A stretch of DNA of 64,000 nucleotides from Pedobacter sp. (GCA_008015505.1 SSFR01000019.1:1-64000); one strand, 5' to 3'; shown: positions 34,838-44,681, numbered from the stretch's first letter. Program-made: numbers and translations. The notes: a model not told the origin generated them from the letters alone.

Positions 34838-35464
34838 CGACGAAAGCTTAGGCTGTGGAGATACTCTTCTAAAGCACCATGCCCATTATTGGTTGATCAT
34901 ACCTAACGTATTGGCTGAAGATGGGTATTCCAAAGAGTGGCGTATTAACTCCAGACAAATAGAAATTGGTGCAGTAGCTAGTCACCTTGGAGTTAAAAAG
35001 GTATTCAAGTTAGACTACCCAACTATGAAACTGAGCTCAAGTTCCCTACAAACCTTGATACCCAAAATATCGAGTATTTTCTATGAAACTAAACCCAGTA
35101 CCGTTTACTTGTTAAACAGATCTGATGCACATTCAGATCATCGTACTACATTTGAAGCAGCGATGGCTTGTACTAAATCACTCCAGATATCATTTTATCA
35201 AAAAAGTCTCAGTGTACGAGTGTATATCTGAAACTGAATTTACTCCAGCATTGCCAAAAAATGAACATATTCTAACCTATTTTGTGAATATTTCCCCATT
35301 CCTGAAAAAGAAACTAGAGATTATGAAAGTGTATCCCTCTAAACTTAGAAACCATCCTTTTCCAAGGAATCTAAAAAACATAGAGATTAGCCACATTTAG
35401 AGGAGCATCAGTTGAAGTAGAATATGCTGAAGCATTCCGGCTCATTAAATACATCGACAAATGA
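34800..35464 (+). pseudogene. PIG-L family N-deacetylase, frameshifted
   Basis: From ATG 34800 the zinc motif IIISSHPDDESLGCG and DAHSDHRTTFEAAMA are read, then the frame breaks near 35175-35215: the natural continuation (FIKKVSVYECISETEFTPAL ... LKKKLEIMKVYPSKLRNHPF) is in the +2 frame. A second break near 35390 returns to a frame ending GASVEVEYAEAFRLIKYIDK with a stop overlapping the next gene by four bases. So at least two indels have disabled a LmbE/PIG-L type deacetylase of a locus sugar. Sequencing error must be excluded. Confidence 0.75.
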
Positions 35465-36504
35465 ATAATTATAGCAAACATTCAATTACTACTCAAAGTC
35501 CAATAAAAGAAGCCCTAGTAAAGTTAAATGAACTGGCCGCAGATGCCATTATTTTTGTTGTAAACTCGGAAGGTAGGCTATTGGGATCCCTTACCGATGG
35601 TGATGTACGAAGAGGCTTATTAAATGGATTAGACTTAGACAGCCCTGTTGACCATTTTATTCAGCAAAATCCCAAATTTATTCAACAAGATAACTACACC
35701 ATTCACCAAATTATCGAATATAAACGAAATGCATTTAGGATACTACCAGTGGTCAATAAAGAACATGTCGTAACCAATGTAATCAACTTTCGTTTTCTTA
35801 AATCATATTTACCTGTAGATGCAGTCATTATGGCTGGAGGAAGAGGAGAGCGCCTGAAACCACTAACGGATGTCCTACCTAAACCACTATTAAAAGTAGG
35901 TGACAAGCCTATTATTCAGCATAACATTGATCGTCTAACCAGCTTTGGAATCAACAATTTATGGATATCACTTAGATACCTAAGTGACCAAATAAAAGAC
36001 TATATAGGTAAAAACAATCATGAAATAAATGTCCAATATATTAACGAAGATCAGCCATTAGGTACAGCCGGCTCAATAGCACTGATCCCCGAGTTTAGTC
36101 ACGACTACATCCTATTGATGAATTCAGATATTTTAACTAATCTGGATTATGAACAATTTTTTATCGATTTCATAGAGTCAGACGCTGATTTTTCCGTAGC
36201 CACAGTTCCCTATCATATCAATGTACCATATGCCATTTTAGAAACAAATGAAAATACAATCATAAGTTTTAGGGAGAAACCCACCTACACCTATTTCGCC
36301 AATGCAGGCATCTATCTGATGAAGAAGGAGGTAGTCAAACTAATCCCTAAAAATACTTTTTTCAATGCGACCGATTTAATCGAGCTTTTAATTACTAGAT
36401 GCAAAAAGGTGATCTCTCATTCAATGACAAACTATTGGCTAGATATTGGCAAACATGAAGATTTAGCCAAGGCACAGGAAGATATCAAGCACTTAGATTT
36501 ATGA
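35461..36504 (+). CDS. ptmE: CBS-domain nucleotidyltransferase (PtmE-like)
   Basis: 347 residues. The N-terminal ~115 residues contain a CBS pair (GRLLGSLTDGDVRRGLLNGL is typical), followed by an NTP-transferase domain with VIMAGGRGERLKPLTDVLPK and LLKVGDKPIIQHNIDRL, then LLMNSDILTNLDYEQF and FREKPTYTYFANAGIYL. In Campylobacter PtmE makes GDP-GlcN for legionaminate synthesis; this layout matches. It ends with a four-base overlap with legF. Confidence 0.85.
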   Translation: MNNYSKHSITTQSPIKEALVKLNELAADAIIFVVNSEGRLLGSLTDGDVRRGLLNGLDLDSPVDHFIQQNPKFIQQDNYTIHQIIEYKRNAFRILPVVNKEHVVTNVINFRFLKSYLPVDAVIMAGGRGERLKPLTDVLPKPLLKVGDKPIIQHNIDRLTSFGINNLWISLRYLSDQIKDYIGKNNHEINVQYINEDQPLGTAGSIALIPEFSHDYILLMNSDILTNLDYEQFFIDFIESDADFSVATVPYHINVPYAILETNENTIISFREKPTYTYFANAGIYLMKKEVVKLIPKNTFFNATDLIELLITRCKKVISHSMTNYWLDIGKHEDLAKAQEDIKHLDL

Positions 36505-37205
36505 AATCATTATTCTTGATCCCAGCAAGGGGTGGCTCTAAAGGATTTCCTAAAAAAAATACAGCACTTTTAGCAGGCATTCCCCTAATACACTACTCGA
36601 TTGCCTTTGCTAGATGCTTTACGACCGATGCACATATCTGTGTTTCATCAGATAGTGAAGAAATTATTGCTTGCGCTAATCAAATTGGGCTACATGTGCC
36701 TTTTGTAAGACCTCAAGAATTAGCCACAGACACTTCTCCAACATATGATTCTATACTTCATGCCATTCAGTTTTATCAAAATCAAGGGCAAGTATACGAC
36801 ACCCTAGTTTTGCTACAACCCACTAGTCCCTTCAGAAGAACTGAATTCTTAAAAGAGGCCTTCTTAGCTTATAATAATACCCTAGACATGGTAGTGTCAG
36901 TGGTAGAATCCCATGCCAACCCCTATTTCAATCTATTTGAAGAAAACCATTCAGGATTTTTATTCAAATCTAAAAGTACAAATGCCACCAGAAGACAGGA
37001 TTGCCCAATAGTTTATCAGTATAATGGTTCTATCTACGTGATGAATACGCAATCACTTAAGAAAGAAAGTCCCAATCAATTTAGTCAAGTGATAAAATAT
37101 GCGATGCCACCAGCATATTCAGTGGATATAGACAGCAAGTTTGACTTCGACTTTTGTACCTACCTGCTCGAAAAACGATCTGTTCAACTAGACTTTAACA
37201 TATAA
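36501..37205 (+). CDS. legF: CMP-nonulosonate (legionaminate/sialate) cytidylyltransferase
   Basis: 234 residues. The N-terminal SLFLIPARGGSKGFPKKNTA is the cytidylyltransferase motif (Arg-Gly-Gly-Ser-Lys and Lys-Asn). YDTLVLLQPTSPFRRTEFLK and the PPAYSVDIDSKFDFDFC end are family features. It activates the nonulosonic acid with CTP for transfer. It follows ptmE with a four-base overlap and precedes the candidate transferase by two bases, giving a coherent synthesis-to-transfer order. Confidence 0.93.
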   Translation: MKSLFLIPARGGSKGFPKKNTALLAGIPLIHYSIAFARCFTTDAHICVSSDSEEIIACANQIGLHVPFVRPQELATDTSPTYDSILHAIQFYQNQGQVYDTLVLLQPTSPFRRTEFLKEAFLAYNNTLDMVVSVVESHANPYFNLFEENHSGFLFKSKSTNATRRQDCPIVYQYNGSIYVMNTQSLKKESPNQFSQVIKYAMPPAYSVDIDSKFDFDFCTYLLEKRSVQLDFNI

Positions 37206-37207
37206 CC

Positions 37208-38089
37208 ATGTCCAGCCAAATAAGGAAATACATCAATAGTATCGTCAACCTCATTTCTTTATCCAGCTCATTGCTCTTGCAGGTCTTTGTTCTAAATAAA
37301 AGACTGAGTTACTCCACCAAGAACCAAATCAAGGATTGTCTCATTATAGGCAACGGCCCCTCTTTTAAAAAGTTATATGAAGATAAACCTAACTTTTTCT
37401 ACAATAAAGACTTAGTTTGCGTAAACCACTTCCCTAAAACTGATTTCTTTGAAAAACTAAAGCCCCAATACTGGGTATTGCGCGATAGTGCTTTCTGGAA
37501 GCTTACACACCAACAAATAATAGAAGAAACCTTAGAAGCCGCCGTAACAAAAACAACATGGCCCTTAACACTACTTATTCCAGCACTAGCTATTAGACAT
37601 GTTCATTTCATGAATAAAATAAAAGCAAACAAAAATATCCGCCTCGTCTTCTATAATCCCATTGCTATTCCATATATCAAATGGTTGTCAAATAAACTAT
37701 ACAAGTGGAACCTGGCAATGCCTTACTGCAGAAATGTAATTGGTGCTGCCATTTACACGATGATTAACAAGGGCTATTCACCTATTTATTTAACCGGTGT
37801 AGAGAGTAATTTTCATACTAATCTTATCGTAACCCCTAACAATGACTTCGGCATGTACGATGTACATTTTTATGATAAGAATAAAGAAGGTTCCTTCAAA
37901 TCATTTAAAGAAATTTATACACATAAACCTGATCGTTACTATGTCTATGAAGAATTCTACTCATTATACTTATGCTTTAAAATGTATGTCATAATTCAAC
38001 AATATGCTTACTCCCAGAAGGCAATTATACAAAACACAACACTTGATTCATTCATAGACGCATTTCCAAAAATAAAAATCACACCTTAA
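37208..38089 (+). CDS. Candidate nonulosonate glycosyltransferase (GT42/MAF-like)
   Basis: 293 residues. A hydrophobic N-terminal segment is followed by CLIIGNGPSFKKLYEDK, the NGPS motif seen in Campylobacter GT42 sialyltransferases and flagellin MAF proteins. NVIGAAIYTMINKGYSPIYL and TGVESNFHTNLIVTPNND with VHFYDKNKE match the second half of such proteins. Directly after the CMP-sugar synthase and before the flippase, it is the best candidate for the enzyme transferring the CMP-nonulosonate. Family assignment is by motif resemblance only. Confidence 0.6.
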   Translation: MSSQIRKYINSIVNLISLSSSLLLQVFVLNKRLSYSTKNQIKDCLIIGNGPSFKKLYEDKPNFFYNKDLVCVNHFPKTDFFEKLKPQYWVLRDSAFWKLTHQQIIEETLEAAVTKTTWPLTLLIPALAIRHVHFMNKIKANKNIRLVFYNPIAIPYIKWLSNKLYKWNLAMPYCRNVIGAAIYTMINKGYSPIYLTGVESNFHTNLIVTPNNDFGMYDVHFYDKNKEGSFKSFKEIYTHKPDRYYVYEEFYSLYLCFKMYVIIQQYAYSQKAIIQNTTLDSFIDAFPKIKITP

Positions 38090-38091
38090 GC

Positions 38092-39390
38092 ATGTTGAAA
38101 CTTTTTCGGGCATTAAAAAATAGTCCCTTATTTTCCAATGCTGCCGTTTACATATTTTTTAATCTAATATTTAATCTGGTTCCGTTTATTCTAATGCCAA
38201 TTTTAACAAGAGAACTACCCCCTGCAGACTATGGATTAGTTACCATGTTTGGCATTTTTGGAAATTTTATTTTGCCTTTTGTTAGTCTAAATCTATTTGG
38301 CTCTGTTGCAATTAAAATTCATAAAAGCGATGATCAAGATGTTGACCAATACCTTTGGAATTGTATACTAATAATAAGTACTGCAGCAATAATCATATTA
38401 CTTTTTTGTCTATGCTTTTCACCCTTAATACATACTTATCTAGGGCTGGGAACTATGACTATCGTAATAGGAGTAATTATGGTATTTGCCCAATCTATAT
38501 ACCAGTTACAGAATGCAGTACACCAAGCAAAAAGTCAAAGTATACGATATGCATTTATTGCTTCCATAGCACTAATATTTAATCTAATTCTCACCCTCAT
38601 ATTTGTTGTTTATCTCAAATGGGCAGGTATGGGTAGAATATATGCACAAGCTCTGTCTATGGTATTAGTAACCATCATAGCTTTATGGATATTGATACGT
38701 ACTAGATCATTAAAATTTTCGTACAATTCAGTGCACATACGAAATGGCTTAAAATTTGGTCTACCACTTATTCCACACAGTATTGGCGGCATGATTTTCT
38801 TTATTACCGATAGAGTGATTATGAACAGATTTATAGGACTATCCGAAGTTGGAGTTTATTCAGTAGCATTTCAGTTATGTGGGGGGCTAACGCTTATTGC
38901 TAGCTCCTTCAATTTGGCTTATGCCCCTTGGCTATATAAACAGTTAAAAAGCAATAGCGATCTACAGAAAAAAGCAATAATTAAGTTTACCTACCTCTAT
39001 TTTGGTGGTTTATTTGCCATAGGGGCCCTTATTTATTTTAGCATGCTTTTAGTCGTGCCATTTTTTGTTGGAGATAAATTTATTTCTGCCATTAAATATT
39101 TTCCATGTTTATTAGTGGCTAATATCTTTGGCAGCATGTATTTTATGGTGTGTAACTACATATTTTATGCAGAAAAAACAAAATATTTAGCCTTGATCAC
39201 TTTTTTATCAGCCATATTAAATATTCCATTATGTTATTTTTTATTACAATACTATGGTACTCTAGGCGTGGTATATTCATTAATTATTATTAACCTGTTG
39301 ATATTCGTAGCAACCTGGTTTGCTGCACAGAAATCATATCCTATGCCTTGGTTTGATTTAGCGAAAAATAGAATCAAAGTGCATAAGTAA
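38092..39390 (+). CDS. Wzx-type oligosaccharide flippase
   Basis: 432 residues with about 12 to 14 membrane helices (for example AAVYIFFNLIFNLVPFILMP, FCLCFSPLIHTYLGLG). The N-terminus LTRELPPADYGLVTMFGIFG and FGLPLIPHSIGGMIFFITDR match Wzx/RfbX exporters of the MATE/MOP superfamily. It moves lipid-linked glycan repeat units across the inner membrane. A second, partly decayed copy follows. Gene name is not assigned because wzx names are strain-specific. Confidence 0.9.
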   Translation: MLKLFRALKNSPLFSNAAVYIFFNLIFNLVPFILMPILTRELPPADYGLVTMFGIFGNFILPFVSLNLFGSVAIKIHKSDDQDVDQYLWNCILIISTAAIIILLFCLCFSPLIHTYLGLGTMTIVIGVIMVFAQSIYQLQNAVHQAKSQSIRYAFIASIALIFNLILTLIFVVYLKWAGMGRIYAQALSMVLVTIIALWILIRTRSLKFSYNSVHIRNGLKFGLPLIPHSIGGMIFFITDRVIMNRFIGLSEVGVYSVAFQLCGGLTLIASSFNLAYAPWLYKQLKSNSDLQKKAIIKFTYLYFGGLFAIGALIYFSMLLVVPFFVGDKFISAIKYFPCLLVANIFGSMYFMVCNYIFYAEKTKYLALITFLSAILNIPLCYFLLQYYGTLGVVYSLIIINLLIFVATWFAAQKSYPMPWFDLAKNRIKVHK

Positions 39391-39610
39391 CCCACCCCCT
39401 CATTTTTATATACATTCAGACTTAATAAAAACTAAAACTGGTAGTGCATTGAAATACATAATGAATTAGGGGAGATAAAACAGTAAAAACGAGCTTTGCA
39501 CTTATATGTTTTAAACAAAACTTGATCTTACTGCATAACCAAATTCTGCCACTAGTTTACCAAAAAGTTAAATCCCGATGAAAACACAGGATAAATACTT
39601 ACAGATTCAC

Positions 39611-40439
39611 ATTTATATTTGTTTTTTACTTTCAATGGACAAGTATGGGTAGAATACAGGCACAAGTGCTATCCATTGTCCTAGTTGCTATATTAGCTAT
39701 GTGGATACTCATTCGTACTAAATCCATACAATTTTCATATAATCTCGAAATGATACGAAGCGGGTTGAAATTTGGCCTCCCTCTTATACCGCACAACGTT
39801 GGCAGTATGATTCTTTTTATCACAGATCGAGTGATAATAAATAGGTTTATGGGACTATCTGAAGTCGGGGTTTATTCAGTTGCATTTCAACTATGTGGAG
39901 CGATGACTCTTATTGCTAGCTCCTTCAATTTAGCTTATGCGCCTTGACTTTATAAACAATTAAGACTAAAAGACAATAACACAAAAAAAAGAATAGTCAA
40001 ATTTACGTACAGATATTTTATGGGCTTGCTTGCACTGGGAACCCTTATTTACTTTGGCATGACACTAGTTGTCCCTTTTTTCGTTGGCAATAAATTCACT
40101 TTATCTATTAAGTATTTTCCATACCTATTACTATCAAATATTTTTGGCGGCATGTATTTTATGGTATGTCACTATATATTTTATGCAGAAAAAACAAAAT
40201 ATTTAGCCTTAATCACTTTTTTATCTGCCATATTAAATATTCCATTATATTATTTCTTACTACAATATTATGGTACTCTAAGTGTGGTATATTCATTAGT
40301 TATCATTAATCTGTTGATATTTTTAGCAACCTGGTTTGCTGCACAGAAATCATATCTTATGCCTTGGTTTGATAATTGGACGCTGGTTATAAATAAAAGA
40401 AACATTAGAATCAATAAACAAACATCACACAACTATTGA
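39611..40439 (+). pseudogene. Truncated, stop-interrupted second copy of the flippase
   Basis: Aligns with the flippase gene from about its residue 168 to the end (TSMGRIQAQVLSIVLVAILA ... FGLPLIPHNVGSMILFITDR). The N-terminal ~165 residues are absent. A single in-frame TGA at 39945-39947 replaces the Trp codon of PWLYKQL in the intact gene; the frame stays open after it (LYKQLRLKDNNTKKRIVKFT ... PWFDNWTLVINKRNIRINKQ). The last ~200 bases are near-identical to the first copy while the middle differs more, which suggests recombination. Confidence 0.85.
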
Positions 40440-40451
40440 TTTAAAATACCT

Positions 40452-41321
40452 ATGATGAATAGATCAAAAATTTTCAGCACAATCAAACAGATGTGTCCCC
40501 CTATTGTTTTGGATATGATCAAAAAAAATCACGGTTATTTTATTAAAGCACAATGGGAATATGTACCAGAAGGATTTGATACCAATCAAGAAACAAAGGG
40601 GTGGAACTTACAAAGTTTGGTTAACACCCAACTTAGCAAATGGGGTAGTTTTACTCAAAAAGTTACTTCGGAGGGGGCTTTAGGGGTTAATCATGAGTCA
40701 TCTGATATGACGTACACCTATGATATTGTTACGCACAATACACTGCTTACCTATGCTTACGCACTCCTGCTTACTGCACAAAATAAAAAAAGAATAAATG
40801 TTTTAGACTGGGGTGGAGGAATTGGTCATTATGGCGTCATTTCGGAAGAATTACTAAAAACAACCAATACTGAACTGGTTTATCATTGTTATGACCTGTC
40901 CTTATTTTGCGATGCGGGCGCCAAACTCAATCCTCACTATAATTACTTTAGTCATACAGACTACCTCATCGGAAAACAATTTGACTTAGTTCTTGCAAGT
41001 AGTTCTTTGTGGTATGAAAAAGACTGGAAAAGTATATTAAGATTATTAAGTACCTCCACAAAAGAATATTTATATGTAACAAGAATGATTTTTATAAATA
41101 AGAAAGACAGTTATGTAGCTATCCAGCGACCAAATTTGTTAGGTTATAAAACAGAATATCTTTGTTGGGTTATTAATCAAAATGAATTACTAGACTTTGT
41201 TAAGTCACTTGGCTTTACTCTCGTAAGAGAAGTATATATTGGTCCTAGTTTCCCTATATTTAAAGCCCCTGAGCAAGGAAATTACAAAGGATTTTTATTT
41301 AAAAAACATGAGCTTACCTAG
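40452..41321 (+). CDS. TIGR04325-family methyltransferase
   Basis: 289 residues. The SAM-binding-like segment is RINVLDWGGGIGHYGVISEE, followed by ELVYHCYDLSLFCDAGAKLN, DLVLASSSLWYEKDWKSILR and VTRMIFINKKDSYVAIQRPN, then the C-terminal segment PSFPIFKAPEQGNYKGFLFK, all like the TIGR04325 group of exopolysaccharide loci. It probably methylates a sugar or lipid-linked intermediate. It overlaps FdtA by 14 bases. Confidence 0.8.
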   Translation: MMNRSKIFSTIKQMCPPIVLDMIKKNHGYFIKAQWEYVPEGFDTNQETKGWNLQSLVNTQLSKWGSFTQKVTSEGALGVNHESSDMTYTYDIVTHNTLLTYAYALLLTAQNKKRINVLDWGGGIGHYGVISEELLKTTNTELVYHCYDLSLFCDAGAKLNPHYNYFSHTDYLIGKQFDLVLASSSLWYEKDWKSILRLLSTSTKEYLYVTRMIFINKKDSYVAIQRPNLLGYKTEYLCWVINQNELLDFVKSLGFTLVREVYIGPSFPIFKAPEQGNYKGFLFKKHELT

Positions 41322-41709
41322 AATAATTACTTTCAAAAAAACAGGAGGAAATGAAATAGGATATCTCGTTCCTACTGAAGAATTCAAGGAAGTTCCATTT
41401 TCTATTAAACGCACTTTCTGGACTTATCAAATTCCAAATGGCGTCACAAGAGGTGGCCATGCACATCATCTGACCCAACAGGTGTTGATATGTATTCATG
41501 GACTCATTCAAGTAGAAACAACAGAAAAAAATGGCGATAAAGAGATATTCGTCCTAGATAGCCCACATATAGGACTGTATCTTCCCCCCGCTTCTTGGCA
41601 TACAATGACTTATAGCAACAATGCAATACAATTAGTTTTAGCCTCAGAATTATATGATGAAAAAGACTACATCCGAAACTTTTCCTCATTCATTAATCCC
41701 AATGAGTGA
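41308..41709 (+). CDS. fdtA: dTDP-4-oxo-6-deoxyglucose 3,4-ketoisomerase (FdtA/WxcM-like)
   Basis: 133 residues from ATG 41308, within the end of the methyltransferase gene. The cupin segment [20 protein letters not shown] has the metal/active-site His residues (RGGHAHH), and [20 protein letters not shown] fits FdtA. It would convert dTDP-4-keto-6-deoxyglucose to the 3-keto isomer used by FdtB. Its stop overlaps the FdtB start by eight bases. Confidence 0.85.
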   Translation: MSLPRIITFKKTGGNEIGYLVPTEEFKEVPFSIKRTFWTYQIPNGVTRGGHAHHLTQQVLICIHGLIQVETTEKNGDKEIFVLDSPHIGLYLPPASWHTMTYSNNAIQLVLASELYDEKDYIRNFSSFINPNE

Positions 41710-42817
41710 GCAGATACCCTTTTTCTCTTTTGCGTATCAAAATCAGATTTTAAGAGAGCAGTTGATCGAAGCCATGACTCAGGTACTGGATTCCAACTGG
41801 TATATTATGGGTAATGCCCTGGAACAATTTGAATATGAATATGCACAATTCCACGAAATTGATTATTGCTTAGGCGTGGCCAATGGTTTAGATGCGCTTA
41901 TCCTGTCATTAAAAGCCTTGGGTATACAAGCAAATGATGAAGTTTTAGTCCCCTCAAATACTTATATAGCCACTTGGCTCGCGATTAGTGAGGTAGGAGC
42001 TAAACCCATCGGCGTAGAGCCATGTGAGAAAACCTTCAACTTAGACCCCCAAAAAATACAAGCAGCAATTACCCCTAGAACAAAGGCCATTATTCCAGTC
42101 CATTTATATGGACAGTCTTGTGAAATGGACCAGATTATAGGTATTGCTCAAAAAAATAATCTTTTCGTTGTAGAAGATAACGCCCAAGCACATGGATCTA
42201 GATGTAATGGACAGATGACAGGTACATTTGGCCACATTAATGCCACTAGTTTTTATCCAGCTAAAAACTTAGGGGCATTAGGAGATGGTGGAGGAATCAC
42301 CACGAGAGACAAAGAATTATATCAGAAAGCTAGAGTATTGAGAAACTATGGCTCCGAGAAAAAATACTACAACGAGGTAAAAGGTCATAATTCTAGACTA
42401 GATGAAATACAGGCGGCCATTCTCAGTGTTAAACTGAAGTACCTTAATGAGTTCACACAGCTAAGACAACATATAGCGGCTACATACACATCCTCACTAC
42501 AAGGTATAGGAGATATTATTATACCATACACACATCCAAAAGTCACTCACGTTTATCACCAATATATTATCCGTACTGACCATCGAGATGAATTACAACA
42601 TTATTTAAACACCAAACAAATTGGAACATTAATTCATTATCCAGTCCCACCACATTTGCAGAAAGCCTATTCAGAATTAAATTTAACCGAAGGTACTTTC
42701 CCTATTGCAGAAAATATGGCAAAAAAAATGCTGAGCTTGCCCATTTATCCTGGATTAAGTGAAGCAGATACAGCTCGCATTGTATCTACTATTTCTGATT
42801 TCTATGCAAATCTATAA
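41702..42817 (+). CDS. fdtB: FdtB/QdtB-type sugar 3-aminotransferase
   Basis: 371 residues from ATG 41702, since upstream starts lie in the FdtA frame. DegT/DnrJ/EryC1 motifs: [53 protein letters not shown] and PLP-lysine segment [17 protein letters not shown], then FCYNY-like [20 protein letters not shown]. It would aminate dTDP-3-keto-6-deoxy sugars to Fuc3N or Qui3N. No N-acetyltransferase (FdtC) follows. Confidence 0.87.
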   Translation: MSEQIPFFSFAYQNQILREQLIEAMTQVLDSNWYIMGNALEQFEYEYAQFHEIDYCLGVANGLDALILSLKALGIQANDEVLVPSNTYIATWLAISEVGAKPIGVEPCEKTFNLDPQKIQAAITPRTKAIIPVHLYGQSCEMDQIIGIAQKNNLFVVEDNAQAHGSRCNGQMTGTFGHINATSFYPAKNLGALGDGGGITTRDKELYQKARVLRNYGSEKKYYNEVKGHNSRLDEIQAAILSVKLKYLNEFTQLRQHIAATYTSSLQGIGDIIIPYTHPKVTHVYHQYIIRTDHRDELQHYLNTKQIGTLIHYPVPPHLQKAYSELNLTEGTFPIAENMAKKMLSLPIYPGLSEADTARIVSTISDFYANL

Positions 42818-42820
42818 TAT

Positions 42821-43804
42821 ATGAAGAGGAGATTTTGTACCCTTTTTGACAAAAATTATTTACCCCAATTACTTGTATTAGTCGAATCCCTTGAAGCTCA
42901 TGTAGGCAGTTTCACAATTTATTGTTTTTGCATGGATAACGAGAGTTTTCTCTATTTAAAAGGACTAAACCATCCGAATCTAATACTCGTTTCACATACA
43001 TCATTGGAGTCGCATATTCCTGAGCTGATTACGGCCAAATCTAATCGATCAAAAGTTGAGTACTACTTTACCTGTACGGCTTCTACTTGTAGCTATGTCT
43101 TTGAACATAATCCAACTATCGACCTATTGACCTATTTAGATGCGGATCTCTGTTTCTATTCCTCTCCTGAAATTATTTACCATGAATTAGAGAATTACTC
43201 TATTGGTATTATTGCCCATAAATTTTATGGATTATGGAGATATTATGCCAAATACGGAAAATTCAATGTAGGTTGGGTATCCTTTAAAAATGATGAAAAT
43301 GGGAGAAAATGTTTAAACGATTGGAAATATGATTGCCTAGAGTGGTGCTATGATCGCCTAGAAAATGGCAAATATGCCGACCAAAAGTATCTTGACGCTT
43401 GGCCCAAAAAGTATCATGGCGTATATGAAATCAAACATCCTGGTGCAAATTTAGCTCCCTGGAATGTCGGACAGTATCAATTAGCCCTAAACGCTGAGGA
43501 TAAAATTGAAGTCAATAATTACCCACTTATTTTTTATCACTTTGCCAACTTCAAACAAGTTGCACCAACACAATATTACACCAGTGTCAGTAAATATCTT
43601 GTAAAGTTATCGGGAGTTTTATTACACGAAATTTATCTTCCCTATGCGTATAAATTAAATCACTACAATAAAAAATTAGGGTATAAATACCTCCATAAAG
43701 AACGAAATGAGATTTATACATCGAACATTAGCCTAGCCATTAAACAACTCTCGCGAAATATTCGTCAAATACTTTGCAAAGACAATCTTTCTATTTCCAG
43801 TTAA
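42821..43804 (+). CDS. Glycosyltransferase with DAD-type motif (GT8-like)
   Basis: 327 residues. RFCTLFDKNYLPQLLVLVES and the LLTYLDADLCFYSSPEIIYH segment (D-x-D) recall GT8-like enzymes of polysaccharide loci. FNVGWVSFKNDENGRKCLND and QKYLDAWPKKYHGVYEIKHP (QxxLD) are also typical. It probably adds a hexose to the lipid-linked repeat. It follows FdtB by three bases. Confidence 0.75.
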   Translation: MKRRFCTLFDKNYLPQLLVLVESLEAHVGSFTIYCFCMDNESFLYLKGLNHPNLILVSHTSLESHIPELITAKSNRSKVEYYFTCTASTCSYVFEHNPTIDLLTYLDADLCFYSSPEIIYHELENYSIGIIAHKFYGLWRYYAKYGKFNVGWVSFKNDENGRKCLNDWKYDCLEWCYDRLENGKYADQKYLDAWPKKYHGVYEIKHPGANLAPWNVGQYQLALNAEDKIEVNNYPLIFYHFANFKQVAPTQYYTSVSKYLVKLSGVLLHEIYLPYAYKLNHYNKKLGYKYLHKERNEIYTSNISLAIKQLSRNIRQILCKDNLSISS

Positions 43805-43834
43805 ACTAATGGACCGAGTCTATCAATTAAAATA

Positions 43835-44587
43835 ATGAGGGTTTCCATTATCACCGCTACCTATAATTCAGCACAGTTCTTAGCAGATTGTATTGAATCT
43901 GTCATTCATCAGGACTACCCCCACATTGAACACATCATTATCGATGGGAAATCAAAAGACAAGACCGTGGAAGTGATTCAATCTTATGACGATCAAATCA
44001 ATAAATGGATTTCTGAACCAGATACAGGTATTTACGACGCCATCAATAAAGGAATTCGGTTAGCCACCGGAGACATTGTGGGTATTTTAAACTCTGATGA
44101 CTTCTTTGCTGATCCGGGGGTAATCTCAAGAATAGTAAAAGCACTGCAAAATACTGGTAAGCAAATCGTTTTTGCAGATGTGGAATTTATTGATCGGTTA
44201 GATACATCCAAAGTAATACGTCACTATTCCTCGAAGTATTTTAGACCATGGCTATTTCGATTTGGATTCCAACCTGCACACCCCACCTTCTATACTTACC
44301 GCGCTAACTTTGAAAAATATGGTTTTTACAGAACAGACCTAAAAATTGCTGGTGATTTTGAATTATTACTACGATTCATCTACAAGTATAAACTGCTTTA
44401 TAGCTATGAAAATGAAACTTGGGTCAGAATGAGAATAGGGGGAACCAGTACTTCCGGGATCCAAAGTATCTTGAAACTTAATACCGAAATCGTTAAAGCC
44501 TGTAAAATAAATGGAGTATTTACTCACCCTATCTTGGTATACAGTAAATATTTAGTCAAATGGTGGGGGTTTATCTTTGACAAATAA
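43835..44587 (+). CDS. Family 2 glycosyltransferase (WcaA-like)
   Basis: 250 residues. VSIITATYNSAQFLADCIES, IIIDGKSKDKTVEVI, SEPDTGIYDAINKGIRLATG and DIVGILNSDDFFADPG (the DxD-like SDD) are GT2 signatures of the WcaA/SpsA group. FQPAHPTFYTYRANFEKYGF and FRTDLKIAGDFELLLRF are also typical. It is the last intact gene of the plus-strand glycan run before the IS remnant. Confidence 0.85.
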   Translation: MRVSIITATYNSAQFLADCIESVIHQDYPHIEHIIIDGKSKDKTVEVIQSYDDQINKWISEPDTGIYDAINKGIRLATGDIVGILNSDDFFADPGVISRIVKALQNTGKQIVFADVEFIDRLDTSKVIRHYSSKYFRPWLFRFGFQPAHPTFYTYRANFEKYGFYRTDLKIAGDFELLLRFIYKYKLLYSYENETWVRMRIGGTSTSGIQSILKLNTEIVKACKINGVFTHPILVYSKYLVKWWGFIFDK

Positions 44588-44592
44588 ATTCT

Positions 44593-44681
44593 AAACACAG
44601 CCTTATAATTGTAATGGACAAAAAACCAATTTCATTCGGGAATAATATCCTTATTGGATTGCTCTTTTTAAGGTTGTGTTT
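44593..44681. repeat. Imperfect inverted repeat between GT2 and IS remnant
   Basis: AAACACAGCCTTA (44593-44605) pairs with TAAGGTTGTGTTT (44669-44681) with one G-T pair, around 63 bases. It abuts the IS1 stop codon at 44682. It may be part of the insertion sequence end or the terminal hairpin of the glycan operon. Confidence 0.35.
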
